A DNA stretch of 64,000 bases from Anarhynchus alexandrinus (GCA_008711295.1 VUYV01000754.1:33781-97780), one strand, 5' to 3'. Shown: positions 30,181 through 48,175, counted from the first letter of the stretch. The notes: generated by a model from the letters alone, not told the origin. Program-made: numbers and translations.

Positions 30181-32229
30181 GTAAGTGTAATAATTGTTCA
30201 GAAACAATCCGATAGAGATAAGTTCTTAATATGTAATATTTAAAGGATTTGACCTTCTTCTTATGCTCATTAGACTAAGAATTGCATGAGGGAGTTTAGA
30301 TTGTTAACCAAAGGAATGCACCAGACTGTTGGCTAGGATCTAACCCCTTTGCCCTCCACTGCTTTTGAAAAATGTCTTGAACTTCAGTTTTATAGATGAT
30401 TAGACAGAAAAGATACGTGCACATACTTATTCCGTCTAAACCAAATGAAAATTACTTTTCTTGTCCTTGCATACCTCGAAAGAGTTTGTCACTGCTCTAC
30501 TGTACAAGGCAAGTGTCATTAATGTTTATTCCAACTGTTGGTTTTTGTACGAAAGAAGACAGTTTAAAAGTCATCTTATGACTTACTGAGTCACTTTTAA
30601 GTTCTTTACCTACTCATGGTAACTGTCACTGTTTGGTTTTTTTAACCTTGATGTCTTAGCTTTCATTTTAAGTTGATTTTATAATGTCTTCAGTCTTATT
30701 TTTTAAAAGTCCCACTCTTAAGTCTACTTTGTTCGTTTCATAACAAGGTGGTCTTTTTTACAAGCTGTAGAAACTGGGTCAGTGTGGGACTTTCCTAATG
30801 CTGTCATGTTGGAGTTTTAATACATCAAGATTTCTGTAAAAGTACAGACATGCATTCCACAAAAAAACCCAACCAACCAAACAAAACACTTCATAAAGCA
30901 CATGTTCAAAAGGCTAGTTGCCATACACAGATACAGTAACTGCCCAACAATTTAGTGGAGAACTAGTTATTTCCTGTTCCTTTGCTCCCTCTTCTGTTTG
31001 CAGCAGGATTGACAGTTTATGCATCTGTAGTGTATCTGAGAGAACCTAACTAGAACTCGAATAGATTAGCAGGTCAGAAGACTTTAAAAAGAAACCTTGG
31101 ATTCTGTGGTTCTTGGAGACTGGTATTGGCAGGGAGAGGTATGTCATAAGAACATGTTTTTCCTTTGTACATCTTTCAAAAGCACAGCATGACCATCTTG
31201 TGCACCTGAATTCTCCTGTCTTTGTAGTCAGAAACAGAGGTGCTTTCGTGGTGGCACAGTATCATTGCTATGGAGTTTACAAGATAGCTCTGTATTTTTA
31301 ATCCAGAGAAAGAAAAGCTTTTAACAAGTCAATTGAATATATGAAATACACCAAACTTTTACCATAGGGATGTAAATTCTTTAAGGAGACAGTTTTGGCT
31401 CCTGGTTGATTCCAGACTGGCCCTCAGAAACTTTGGGTACCCAAACATACTGTTCAAGAAATATTTTCCCCCTTGCTGTTCAAGACACAAACATGGCATC
31501 CTTTCTGCTCTGTATCTTCCCTACAGCATTGGGCTGTATCACAGAAATAAGAAAAGAATTATTCTTTCTCTTTCTGAAAACAATTTTTCAGTTTCTGCCC
31601 TAATTTGTTGGTTTACAAAAATTAAAGAGTTTTTCACTGCAAGCAGGCCTGTGTTGTCTTTTTTCAGTGTTAACCCGTGGGACATGAGCAGTCCTGGTTT
31701 CATGAAGTACTTGTCAAAGAGATTCTACATTAGCTTGTGTGTGTGATTAAAAAAAAAAAAAGCATTGCCCCTCTCCCAGATTGAAAAGCCTTACATTGCA
31801 AATTAAATTCCTCTTTACTAATGAAGAGAAATATGTCTTGTGTAGAGTGCTGCTTCCTAAATGCTTTGCACTTGTTGCTTTCATCAGCTATGTAACACTT
31901 TTGTACCTAAAGAGACCCAGCTGTACTACTTGATGATTTCAGTTGCCCTCTCCATATATTAAGCCTTCAATGCCATTGGCCCTACTTCACCAGCTGTTTT
32001 ATCAACTTGCCCATCATGTTGGATGAGATTTCTCAGCTGGTTTGGTTTGTATTCTGGATTAGCACTCCCCCTCCTGGTACAGTTGTGTTCATCTGACAAT
32101 CTGAGAGTTTACTGGGAAAATACGGGCCAAATGTAGGTAATTCAGTTTAAGAATCTTCTGGATGGAGGATTTGGGATTTCCTTGGAATATATAAGTTGTT
32201 TCTACAAAGCTTTGCTCTTTTTCTTAAAG
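30181..32229 (+). other. EIF2AK3 intron 4
   Basis: 2.05 kb, AT-rich, with an A/C-rich run near 30860-30890 and a poly-A run near 31748-31760. No gene or clear transposon. Confidence 0.7.
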
Positions 32230-32464
32230 GTGGAATTTCAGCGTTGGGCACTTTGAGCTGCGCTATGTCCCAGATATTGAAACTAGAGCGGGATATATTG
32301 AGAGCAATTTTAAATCAAATATGAACAAAGAAGAAACAAAAATTATTTCAGATGTGGATGAGCAGGAAGCTATGATGAAAGATACAGTGATAAAGGTCTC
32401 AGTAGCTGACTGGAAGGTGATGGCTTTTAACAAACGAGGTGGACATCTGGAATGGGAATACCAG
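32230..32464 (+). CDS. EIF2AK3: EIF2AK3 exon 5 (luminal domain)
   Basis: Opens by completing Lys and continues [23 protein letters not shown] is the conserved N-glycosylation sequon. The exon closes with GGHLEWEYQ. The middle ([13 protein letters not shown]) differs from human, as expected for a surface loop. Confidence 0.97.
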
Positions 32465-32730
32465 GTAGGGAAAACGACGGAATATTAAATGTTACAAAAG
32501 TAGTGGTTTTGCAGCATCATAGATGATGTCTTTCGTCTTGGGATTCAGGTGCTGTCTTTGTAAAGAAGCACACATCTGCTTGTAATTTTTTTGATTGAAG
32601 TTCTGACTTTGAGCTGCTACATCTGTGACAAAAATTGAAACAAGGAATTTAAGCACATTGTTTAGCATTATTCTTGTATAATATTTAGTTATTACAACAT
32701 TAATTTTCCAGTTACCTCTCTCTTCTCCAG

Positions 32731-32893
32731 TTTTGCACTCCAATTGCTTCTGCGTGGCTGGTTAAGGATGGCAAAGTAATTCCAATCAGTCTGTTTGATG
32801 ACACAAGTTACACTGCAAACAGTGAAGTACTGGAAGATGAAGAAGATCTTGTGGAAGCTGCCAGAGGAGCCACAGAATCCAGCGTCTACTTGG
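32731..32893 (+). CDS. EIF2AK3: EIF2AK3 exon 6 (luminal domain)
   Basis: Separated from exon 5 by a 266-base intron. It starts [20 protein letters not shown], contains an acidic loop ([13 protein letters not shown]) and ends in the first base of a Gly codon, g|gt. This matches the C-terminal half of the luminal beta domain. Confidence 0.97.
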
Positions 32894-34189
32894 GTGAGAC
32901 ACCAACTGCAGCATTTTCTGTAGTAAACATTACTCTCTTCTCTGCTGAGGTTATAGTAAAGCAGATCTTTCTGTACTGGTAGATTACAGTTAAGAGGACC
33001 TGTAACATGTCCAGTCTGATATTCTTCATAATCAAGGCTGTTAAATTTAAGCCACATTGCTTTATAAAGCCCAAAAATTGAGGCTTCACTAAAATATTTA
33101 TCCCTGAAAGACTTTCAAAAGGTATAGATGTGTTCTCATCTCTTCCTAGCTTGCTCTGATCATCTTTATTGTTGCCCTTCAGAGTTCTGTGTACCTATCT
33201 TAGAAATTCTGACAATTACAGAAGGTACAGTATACCTTTGGCTATGGGTGAATTAATATATATGACTGTTTAGCCTAGGCAGGGATAGGCAAAAGATAGA
33301 CATTTTTTTCTTTTTTTTTGTCATTTTTCAAAACCAAAACAATTCAAAACCATAAATCTTTTCTATTTTGATTCTGAAATGTTCACTGCTTTGTAATTTC
33401 AGTATATTGGAGATGATTGAAAGTCTTGGAAATTTTAAAGATAGATTTATAGCTAACAAGGCAGTCTCACTGCTTGGTAAGCAATAAGCAGTATCTCCCT
33501 CCAGCCTGCTAATTTGTCACATTCATTTTTTCCTCTACACTGATTACAGTAACTTAACTGAAATGTCTTCATGGTAAGGTTTTGTGACAAAGTTTTCATC
33601 CAGCTGTCAGAAATCATTTGATGTAGTTTGTGACAATTTGAAATAGCATGGCCCCAGGTCCTTTTTCCTCTTAGCTGTCTGTCTGTCTCTGGGAGGTAAA
33701 CATGCTTTGGTTTTCCAAGACTTTGTCTTAGCCTTTTTCTATAAGTCTTTACACCGTGTAGCTTTCCTGTTAGTGGTTACACAGATAAAGAATAACACTT
33801 AGGAAGAAGCCAGATTGTTCCAGCCTTCCTGGTAATGTCTGTTGAGGAATAATCTGTACCAGCATTAACAAGGGTGGGATGTTTGAAAGAAGTCTTACCT
33901 ATGCAAAGCCCGAGCTGCTTTATAACTCTTAAAAATTGCTGGCATTTTTCTGTAGCAGCACCTCTCCAATGGTGAAAATTAGATGTCCTGATCTCTTGCT
34001 TTCTAGAACAGAAGGAACATATTGCGTGAATTCATCCAGCCTAGCAAGCAGTCAGTATCTCAGATTTTCAGAACATAAAGAAATATTTTCAAAAATGTTT
34101 TTAACCATGTATTTTAACTGGGCAATTTTATTCTGGGGGTGAAGAGAACTCAATCCTAAGACTAATGTGCTCTTGGGTTTATTACTTAG
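32894..34189 (+). other. EIF2AK3 intron 6
   Basis: 1.3 kb, AT-rich. No coding or repeat signal that I can name. Confidence 0.7.
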
Positions 34190-34327
34190 GTATGTACAGG
34201 GGCCAGTTGTATCTTCAGTCATCAGTCAGAATTTCTGAGAAATTTCCAACCAACCCAAAGGCTCTGGAATCCAGGAATGATAATGCAATTATTCCGCTTC
34301 CCAAAATCAAATGGAAACCTTTAATCC
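34190..34327 (+). CDS. EIF2AK3: EIF2AK3 exon 7 (luminal domain)
   Basis: Completes Gly, then [19 protein letters not shown], and ends in IKWKPLI plus one base of a His codon before gtaagt. Conserved luminal sequence. Confidence 0.97.
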
Positions 34328-35540
<1,213 letters not shown>

Positions 35541-35761
35541 ATAATGGTTATTACTTACCCTACTACAAGAGAGAGAGAAATAAACGTAGCACTCAAATCA
35601 CTGTTAGATTTTTTGATGAGACGAATTACAAGAACATTCGCAAAAAAGATCCTGTTCTTCTGCTTCACTGGTGGAAGGAAATTGTTGGCACCATTATATT
35701 TTGCATTGTGGCCACAACTTTTATTGTACGCAAACTTTTCCATCCTCATCCTTACAGCAGA
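35541..35761 (+). CDS. EIF2AK3: EIF2AK3 exon 9 (end of luminal domain and transmembrane helix)
   Basis: Starts [21 protein letters not shown] basic RKKDP stretch precedes LLLHWWKEI and the membrane-spanning segment [14 protein letters not shown]. It then passes into the cytosolic [11 protein letters not shown], ending exactly at gtaagt. This single exon links the sensor to the kinase side. The loop FDETNYKN is slightly shorter or altered relative to human LDNPHYNKN. Confidence 0.98.
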
Positions 35762-36106
35762 GTAAGTATTTTTTCCTGAATCCTAAATACAGAAGGTATT
35801 ATTCTAGTCTTTTCTTTCAGTTTTGAGTCTGCAATGAGTGGTATTAATAAGTTAATAACTAATGACATAACAAAATCAAGCCTAAATTTATTGTTTAATC
35901 TATCTGTGAAGGCTGTCAGCTGCCATATACAATTTGCTTAACTGTTTCAACAAGCAGATTAGACTGCTTTGACCATATCTGAGGTCTTTGGAGATATTTA
36001 TACTGAAATTATGTAATGCCATATCTAGGGGTACAAAGTGATCTCAGGTACTTAAGGAGTCAAGTTTGTTTGTTTGTTTTGTTGTTGTTTTGGTAACCCT
36101 TGTTAG
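35762..36106 (+). other. EIF2AK3 intron 9
   Basis: 0.34 kb; contains a T/G-rich run (tttgtttgtttgttttgttg) shortly before the acceptor tgttag. Confidence 0.75.
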
Positions 36107-36219
36107 CTGCGGAAGGAATCTGAAACACAGTGTCAGACTGATAGTAAATATGAGCCCACTTGTGGAGATGTTAAAGACAGCAGCTGGACTGACATCAAGA
36201 ACTCTGGATACGTGTCAAG
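36107..36219 (+). CDS. EIF2AK3: EIF2AK3 exon 10 (juxtamembrane linker)
   Basis: [17 protein letters not shown], then [14 protein letters not shown], with the Arg codon split ag|a. This cytosolic linker lies between membrane and kinase. The segment EPTCGDVK is unlike human and includes an extra Cys. Confidence 0.96.
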
Positions 36220-38633
<2,414 letters not shown>

Positions 38634-38783
38634 GGAGCTGGCTCGTGAAAAGGTGATGCGGGAAGTCAAGGCATTAGCTAAACTTGAACATCCAGGTATT
38701 GTTCGGTATTTCAACGCGTGGCTGGAAGCTCCACCTGAGAGATGGCAGGAAAAGATGGATGAACAGTGGTTAAAAGATGAAAG
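38634..38783 (+). CDS. EIF2AK3: EIF2AK3 exon 12 (kinase alpha-C helix)
   Basis: [20 protein letters not shown] carries the alpha-C glutamate that pairs with the catalytic lysine, followed by [20 protein letters not shown], a hallmark of eIF2-alpha kinases. It closes with WLKDE and a split Ser codon. Confidence 0.98.
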
Positions 38784-39797
38784 GTAACTCGTGGGGTTTT
38801 TTAACAATTGAATTTGAGATTGTACATCAACGGAAATGGAGACCTGGTAGATGATCCAGGAAGATGGAGAGACTATGTAGGAAAGAGATGGTTATTAACT
38901 TAGCCTGTCAACTTTTCAATTGAACAGGGTACAAATATATCACAGTTGTGCACAGCATCTTTCAATTTTGGGGTCCTCTGTTGTGTTAAGGTCCTCCTTT
39001 CAGCTTAGGACTCATCTTGTGGTTCAATTACTTCTGTAATTGAATCTTTGAGTGGTTGGAAGGTTGAAACATTGCTACTGTGATTCAATTTTAAACTTTG
39101 GCATCTCTGTCCTCTTTGTTCCTTTCCACTGCTTGCCTCCTCTTTGTTGTCTGGGTTTACGTGGAACTGACTCAGTACTCCAATGCTTCAAGAATTTATT
39201 TCAGCACAAATATATGAGGGATAATCAGAGTGACAATTTACAGAGCTTGGTAGAAGTAGGTTAAAAATGGAAAATTAGATAAAGGAGTAAGAGGATATTA
39301 AGAGAAAGGAAAAAGTGGGTGTACGTTATTTGAAGAATGAGGCCTAATACAAGACTATTGAGTGGTGTCATAATAACATCTTAACATGCCTAACAATTTT
39401 TAGAATATAGCGACCTTTATATTTCAGGCATCAAATGAGTGCTTTCACAGCTGTAATTCTTCCAAGGCACTTTAAATAGTCATTGCAATGCATGTTCTAA
39501 AGGACTGAACTTTTTCAAGCTGAAGATGAGCCTGATTGCTCATTGGGAATCCAGGCAGTAGAGCTTCCTAAATTTTCCTTTATCAGCACTCTTGTCTCAA
39601 TGAGAAAACATTACCATCATTAAGAAAAACAGATGCTAAATCCTGGTTGTTAGTGATTCCCACACTTGAGTAGTCGTTTACCGGTATGATATGACACAGT
39701 TCTCAGAGGTAGCAGTTGTTAAAACCTGGCCTTCTGAAAATGCATTTCTAGTGGAATGAAGTTCTCTAGTATTAATTTCCCGATTTTGTTCTTCTAG
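38784..39797 (+). other. EIF2AK3 intron 12
   Basis: 1.0 kb, AT-rich, nothing further visible. Confidence 0.7.
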
Positions 39798-40560
39798 CAC
39801 TGATTGGCCACTCAGTTCTCCCAGTCCAATGGACGTCCCATCATTTAAGATCAGAACAGAGCCGTTCTCCACAAAGGAGCACATTGAAGTCACTTCATCA
39901 GAGAGGGTAAGGTCTGTGGGAATACCCTGTGGTCAGTCCGATTCATCTGAAAGCCAGTTTTCTCCTCTGGAATTTTCTGCCACAGACAACAGAGACTTAC
40001 ACCAGTCAGAAGATCCACTATTAAACCTTCAGGACAGTGTCCTTACAGGCTGTGATGTAGAAGACAGTACTATCAACAATAACGAGCTGGGTCACTCCTT
40101 GGAAATTTGTTCATCACCTGTTGCTGTTGTACATCTGAGGGAAGGGACCTCCTCTTCTATTGTGTTTGAGGATTCTGGTTGTGGAAATGCTTCTAGTAAA
40201 GAAGATAAAGTTGATGTTTCGCATGATGAGAGCCTTTCTGAGGATAAGGCAAAAAGTACAAAGGAATCTGATAACAAGAAATCTGCTTCAGGAAGTCCCC
40301 TCTCTGTTTCTCCACCAAGGCCAACAAGTTTAAGACTGGACCTTTCTAAAAATATTGCAGAAAAAGTCAAGCCCACCTCCCCAAAGGTGTATCTTTACAT
40401 CCAAATGCAACTCTGCCGGAAAGAGAACCTTAAAGACTGGATGAGCAGAAGATGCATGATAGAGGAGAGGGAAAGGACAGAGTGTCTGCAGATTTTTCTG
40501 CAGATAGCTGAAGCAGTTGACTTTCTGCATAGCAAAGGATTAATGCACAGGGATCTCAAG
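39798..40560 (+). CDS. EIF2AK3: EIF2AK3 exon 13 (kinase insert and catalytic loop)
   Basis: The largest exon, 763 bases. The first two thirds encode the acidic, serine-rich insert loop characteristic of PERK (motifs [31 protein letters not shown]). The insert is unstructured and its middle diverges from human and is somewhat shorter. The exon then re-enters the fold with [20 protein letters not shown] and finishes at [12 protein letters not shown], the catalytic loop with its Asp. The donor is the weaker gtttgt. Confidence 0.98.
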
Positions 40561-43500
40561 GTTTGTATTCATAGGTTACTGCAGGAATTGTGTTGGTTTT
40601 TTTAATGTATTTATTTGCTGGTATGATCATCACTGAATGCCTGAACTTTCCAAATTCTGGTTGTAACTGGTTATCTCACTGGCTGTGTCCTGTAGGCAAA
40701 TGTTTTCTGGTTTAGTACTGTGAGATTATCTTTGGAACTATCATAACTTGAATCATCTGCGCCCAAAGTATCATACAGAAGTTTCTGGTGCTGTGGAATT
40801 CCTGAAACACGTGGACTGACTCAAATGGCGTCACAGGGTAGCTGTCCCTCCACTTCATTACAAACTTGAGTGTAGGCAATTCCAAATTTGACTGCTCCTA
40901 ATACAGCAGTGCCAGGCTGTTCAGCTCAGTGTCAAGTTCTGCTTTAAACTGACAGATCATGAGTGTGTGGATACAGGTAAAATTTTTTTTTATGTGGGAG
41001 TAATATGGCATTGGAGACAAATACAGCTGAAATAGTTGACTCTTCTCAGTGACCTCAGCATAGGTGTTACAAAAGCTGAGTCTGTACAATAATCTGGAGG
41101 TGCAGTGCTCCAGGAAATAAACATTAATCATTCCTTATTGCAATTAGTCTTTCTTACAGCAAGACTCCTCATACTTGGCACACCTGTATTTGTTCTATGG
41201 GATTTCTAATTCAGATTCTTTATACAGGGTTGTTCGTTAATGAGCTGTGTGGCAAAGAACACTATTTTGGATCCTGTTCTAATGTTTTAAGTGAAGCAGA
41301 TAATTGGCAGTGTTAGGTTTACAGTTGGACTTTGTGATCTTAAAGGTCTTTTCTAACCTAAATTGTTCTATGATTCTGTGATTCTAATTCTGATATCTCC
41401 CTTCTTCTTTCTGTAGCAATACTGCCGAAGAGCAGCAGTGTTACTCCTGTTTAGAGAAAGTAAAAATTAAGTATTGCTCCTCTAGGGCTGAAATGTAAAC
41501 TCTCCTGGAGTTAAATTTTGAGTCAGTGCCAACTATCATTATGAATCCTTCAGAAATCTGCATTATTTTTTTAATATTTGATAACATCCAGCCGGTTAAG
41601 ATCAGGAAGGGTGTGTTTTACCTCTGGCATTTAATGTGCCTGAAGTCAGGAGTAACTTTTTGTACGTCTTCTTTCATTTTGCTTCTGAACTTACCTTAGT
41701 GCCTAATCTTGCTGGAACTTTTAGCATGTGGAAGTGTCTGTATGTGTTACCAAATACCATAATTTTATTAAAGAGCCTGGCTGAAGTTAGTTTTATTATT
41801 ATAAACTGTGAGAAATTGATTGCTTTTGCCAAATCGTGGAGAGGCAGTTCCTGTTTCTCTTCACTTATTTGAGGAGGCATTAATACCTACCTTGTGGAGT
41901 AAGTATTGAAATGGTTATAACAGTTGTTGTAGGTTCTCAGGTGGTAATCATTTGGTATAAGTAGAAACAGAAGAAAAATACCATCTCAGGTGTGGCAGTA
42001 AAAGGGGATTCAAATTCAGTAACACTGAAAGGATATGTCAAAGTTAGAAAAACTGACAAACCCTTCCAAGTGTTTTCTTTCCCCATCAGCATTAAGCAAT
42101 TACCTTGAATCAGTTATCTGAAAAATCTCTAGTGCTTGAGAAACTGACCAGAAAAGTAATTAAATCCCTGTATTAATATGTTGCTAGACTTGTTAATTAA
42201 TAACCGTTCTTAACAGTACTGTTGGTTGTGACTTTCTGCAGTCTTTGAGATCACTGTTCAGTAAAGCTTATGTAGATCTTCACTTAGAGCTTTGTTAGTC
42301 TTAATCAGCAGTTGTGTAGCGTTTTGTTGGAACATCTTAAAAGTTCAATATTGGCAGCAATTTGAACAAGAGATTTTATTTTGTTTACTCGGTATAAGCC
42401 TTGGAAAGGCTCTCCCTGAACTAACAACTTCCTGCTTCAGAAAACTTCCCATGTGCATATAGATGTTATTCTTGGATCCTGGAAGTTTATTTGTCTGTTA
42501 TGTGTTAATTTGGGCAAAACAACAGGCAGTATTTAATTTTTTTTCTGTAGTTTTCAGAAGCTCCTAGGAGCATTTCTCACCTAATTTTCTAATTTGTCCA
42601 AGAGATTGGTCATGCAACCCTACGTTCGTGCCAGCACTATTAAGCAAATAACCTGTAAAGCTGTTTTGTCTTTACTAGAGGCAGAGGTAGCTGATAGCAG
42701 TGGTCAGTTCTTGCTCCCATTGGCACCAACAAAAACTCATTGACCTATGTGAAAATAAATGTATATGCATGCATATTAAAAGATTCAAGGAGATCTTTTA
42801 AGTATTTAAATTAACAGTGCACATAGAGATGCATTAATTAGGCTCCTACTAATCAGAGATATCACAATGACAAGATGGCAGGAATTTAGGTAGGCAAGTG
42901 CACAGGTCACAGTTCAAATTCTTTTGCAGAAAATGAAGTACAAAACCAGAAGTCTGTCTGGCAAGTGAATTTACTGTTATTCCCAGGATAAGCCGTTGGT
43001 CATGCTTGACAGCTCAAAAGAAATTGAGTTTCACAGAACTGCAAGAACAGTCTTAGATACGTTTTGCAGCATTAATTGAATTAAACAGTCTTCCAGATGT
43101 GAGTAGCTTATTCGTATCTCTGAAAAAAAATGGGAATTCTTATTCTCACTGAAGAATTTGGAGAGAAATTTCTTTGTGCAATTGGCAAGATAACTGAACT
43201 AGGGGGTGGTTGTATTCTTCTGATTTAAATCAAAATTGTGTGCATTTGCCTTAGACTTCCTCTTTCCAAATGTGGTCTTGATGGCTTATTTTTGCTGGCA
43301 GTTTATGATAGCAGAGAGTCCATTCTCCTTAATTTGTAGAAACTATATGCCAGCCGATTCACAGACAGTCTGTTTTCAGCCAGAGAAGTACAAGAAATAA
43401 AACTTTCTGTTAGGAGTTTTGCTCTGTGAAGCAAGACAGATTGTGTTGACTTTTGTGTGTTTGTGGGAGGAGGAGGAGAGGAATGGAGATAAAGGCAATG

Positions 43501-45007
43501 GGATACAAATTCTTAATGGAGACATTTGTGCCTTGAGCAGTAAAATTCTGGTACAAAGATTTTTGACAATGTGGGTGTGCAATCAGAGGATGGGTGCTGT
43601 ATAAATGCTTCAGAGAGAGCCTGGAAACACTATGGGTTTACAGGGTAGTAGCTTTTGTTCACTAAATGAGCTGTGACTGCAAAGGGCATGACATTCATTA
43701 CAAAAAAATAATAGCAGGAGATAAGACCTGTCTCAGAAGGTAATTTTAGAGGTGGGATGTGGGCACTGTGGAACTAACAAGTTATATCTAACTATTTCTG
43801 TAGTGCTTATCTCAGAGCTGTTCATTGCTTAAAAAAACCCAAGAAGGCTTTTTTCTGTCTTGTTTCTCTCTTGCACAGAGTGGGTTTGTCTTTAACTGAG
43901 GAAGTCAGATGGACTTTGAAATAGGTCAGCTTTGTAGTCCTTTAATCTTGTGGAAAAATATTGCTGTGTATCTCCCTGCCTCCTCCTGTTCCGGGGTTTA
44001 TGTCAACAAAGCAAGGACCATGTTCTCCCAGCCTTGAAAGTCCAGCAGCTCTGAGAGGAGCTTGCCCAGCACCACCTGCCTCTTTACCACACCTTGGCCC
44101 TTTCCCCATAAGTAATCCTGCTGCTTCTTCCCCCTTGCAGAAGCAGTCTGTTCTTCCCCCAAAAATTTATGTGTCTGTCTTTATTTGTAACCAAGGTGGA
44201 GCAGTCATGTTTCAAAGAAATAATAATTCATTTGGCATGTGCTAATCTATCAGCCACAGTGCAACTCTCTTGAGAAACTGTCTGAGATATGTACCTGTAG
44301 CAAGGGGGCATCTCAGTTCCGGTCTCCTTTATCAGTAAGTTAGGCCACAGATGCTGGTACCTGGCAAACAAGCTAAAGGAGAGTCAAGCCAGATCATCAC
44401 TGTTGCTGCTCTTGTTAATTGCAAAGTTCTTAAGCTTCTATTGAAAATAATTTTTTTATTCTGTTACAGACAGCTGTTCCCACAGTTAATGTGCACAGTA
44501 CCAACTGCAAAGCAGACCTTGTTCCCACGCTTCCAGTATATCTATAATTTAACATTAAGATGACGTGCTACGTGCTGGTTAATAATATTGTGAACGAGTT
44601 TAACACTCGGAGATTAGATTAACAAAGACTAAGAGTCAGAACTCCAGCATCTGGTGTGAATTTGCCTTGTGATGGAGAGCTGGACAACTTATCTGTTCTG
44701 TTCTCCACAGCTGTTGATTTTTGTGTATGTCACTCAGCAGACCTATGTAGTGTTAATAAACTACTACTGGAAGACAAGAAATGAGCAGTCTGAGTTTCAG
44801 GAAGGGAGGCTATTTAATGCAGGAGTAATTCCTTTTTCCTGAACAGCTAAGATTCTTAGCTGGTTCTGCTAAGGTGATGTTTAATGAGCATTTTTAGCCT
44901 TGACAGCATGGCTTATCTGAATTAAAGTGAAGTGTTGTATCTGCTGAAACACAGACACTTGTTTATTGCTTACTCTTTTTTTTCTTTTCACCTGTTTGTT
45001 TTCTTAG
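40561..45007 (+). other. EIF2AK3 intron 13 (4.4 kb)
   Basis: Holds a short sense CR1 tail (41310-41385). Otherwise AT-rich with no supported exon; a C-rich pyrimidine patch lies at about 43970-44160. Confidence 0.7.
41310..41385 (+). mobile_element. CR1 3'-tail fragment, sense
   Basis: Reads acagttggactttgtgatct then taaaggtcttttctaaccta and ends in ttctatgattctgtgattct: the CR1 3' terminus with its short repeats. Confidence 0.85.
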
Positions 45008-45729
<722 letters not shown>

Positions 45730-45831
45730 ATCTGTGGAAACACCTATTCGCACAAAGTGGATATCTTTTCTTTGGGACTGATTCTCTTTGAGCTGCTTTA
45801 CCCTTTCAGCACACAGATGGAGAGGGTCAGG
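45730..45831 (+). CDS. EIF2AK3: EIF2AK3 exon 15 (kinase C-lobe)
   Basis: [20 protein letters not shown], then [14 protein letters not shown]: the alpha-F region with its invariant Asp. The boundary is set at agg|gtatgt so that Arg precedes exon 16. Confidence 0.97.
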
Positions 45832-48175
45832 GTATGTATGGTATTGGATTATCCTCAGTTTAATCATTTGTTTAAAATAGCTATTCGCTTGGTGAAACAT
45901 TTGCAAGAGGTTCTTCTCAGTTTTGAAAAAGCCTTGCAATTAGGAACACAACTTCTTTATCAGCCCTGTACAGACCCCCTGAATCACTGAAAATAAATTG
46001 CAGTCTTCCTAGTGTGTGCAGTTGAATCGAGGACTTAATTTCTTTACAAAGCTCCTCTGTTGTCAAGCCAAGTAAGAGAAACTATTGAACTAGGATATCC
46101 AAGAACTCAAGCAACAAATATAGCTTGTGACTTTAAGCCTGCCAGCTTGTTTTTCATTCAAGAATTGGAACCATGGTGTGCATTTTTATCATTTCTTCCT
46201 TTGTTTGCTTCTGCAGTGCTTTTTCACCCAAAGCACTTACTGAAAAATTGCTGTTCCTTTTCCTATAGTTAAGTCTTAGCTGTGAATCTCACTCAGCTTC
46301 AAGTACAATCTTCCCAGTAATTGATGACTTTCATTACATCAACTGTGGATTTTGGAGGTTTAATGGTGTATAATAACTCTTCCTTGCTGTTAAAATGCCT
46401 GTGAGATCCATCTTGCTCAGGAACAAGCTCCTAGAGAACAGGGGCTACAGCCAGAAAGGTTTTTCCTCTTGTATATGGTGACCAGTAACCTATGCAGGAA
46501 AGAAAGAGTCATTATAACCTGTATTTAACGTTTATATGTGCTTGGGGTATTTAAATTCTCATGTGAAGATGGATTATTTTTAGAAGAGATGTAAGAAGCA
46601 GCTTGAACCACACTATGAATGCAGCCTGACCAAATGCTTCACCTATGCTGGTGTTGCACTCTCTAGCTTAAAATGCTCTGGCTTTTCATGGTACAAAAGA
46701 GCGCAGTCTAGAAGAGGAATGACAGTGCTTTTAGCTTCTTGCACTGGAACCAGTTTCAGTTTCCCTAAATAAAATCAGTTTTACTGAGACACATAACTGA
46801 TAAAGAGCTATCCTGGATTCTCAGGATCTCCTGCAGCAGTGACTACAAGCTTTGCTCTTCCAGTTTCCGCCCTGAGTATAGAAGCAAAGCAAGTAATTGG
46901 AGTGAATCCTGAACTGCATCTAACTGATGGTTTACTGCATAAGAGGGTAAATAGAGTACCCTAACTTCGCATGATTTTCACTATCATTCCACTCTCTCTG
47001 ATAAAATCTAGAAGAACCCCCACCCCTTTATTGTCCAGTTCTACTTTAGTTGTTGTTTCCTAGTTGTTACACTGAAGTTTTCATTGGCATCAGCCAAGCA
47101 TATAGCACTGCTTGGTGAAGCAAAACATGCTCTGCCTGACCAGGTATCCCAGCATATTCTAGGAATCTGTGATAAAGGGCTGGAAAAATCCCCCAAGGAG
47201 GAACGCAAGATCTGCTTCTGTCTCAAGCTGGTAGCAGTTACTCTGTGGCAGTACAATTTATTTCCAAATTAGATGTTTGAAAACAGATCACTAAATGCAG
47301 ACTGAATTGGTAGAGAAAGAACATTTGAAGCATTTTATTGTCATAAAATTCAGTTCTCTTGAACAGGAGTTTGACTGTTGCCCATCACTATTAACCGGTC
47401 AGTTTATACTTTCAGTGGAGTAATAATGAATTGAATTTTGTTCTAACTTTAGAATTCTTATATTTTGTGCTCAAACTTACTCAAAAGGAGGTCCTTCTTA
47501 AAAGAAATTAAGTGTTAAATATTGCCCTTCTGTGCTAAAAACATGCTGAAGTGGGTCACGGGTTGCTGGAAATGACAGAACTTAAATTCATAAGGCAGCC
47601 TGCTGCAAATAATTGTGTGCCTGAGCATGGGAAAATGACTGTCACTAGATGGAGCCAACGTGCTTGTTATGGAAGAAGCGCTGACGGAGACCAACTGCCT
47701 TCTAAGGACACAGAAATACGCAACACGAACTGCTTTCAAAACTGCTGATAAATCTGCTTGTTAGTCCACAAACATTAAATAAGGACTAGTGCTCACGTTG
47801 TTAAGACAGAGCCAGTCATTTCATATGTCTTAATACTGGTGTAGGTGATCTTGGGAATTAAAGGTGGTGCACGGATTTGTTGAGCCTAAGTAAGAAAGTA
47901 CGAGTTTGTGTATCTGGCTGATTTAAAACTGCAAAGATCATAATTCTTGTAACATGATTCCTAGTGCAGGCTGTATACCTAGGGAAGCACCAACTTGCCC
48001 ATTTAAGTATGTTGTGATTTTTTTAACCACTAAAGCAAGACTTTAAACCAATTTTTTTTCTTCCATCAGGCTGATTTGTTTGCATAGTTTGCATATTTTT
48101 GAAGAATAATAGAGTAATACTATTGAAGAATGGTATTTTGGAAAAGTTACATTTTTTTTCTCAATATTTTTGCAG
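45832..48175 (+). other. EIF2AK3 intron 15
   Basis: 2.3 kb, AT-rich; no exon or recognisable transposon. Confidence 0.7.

Noticed and set aside
40561..40605. Alternative PERK terminus by read-through of the exon 13 donor
   Set aside because: The frame runs 15 codons into the intron and stops; it would lose the DFG segment. The GT donor is usable and exon 14 joins in frame.
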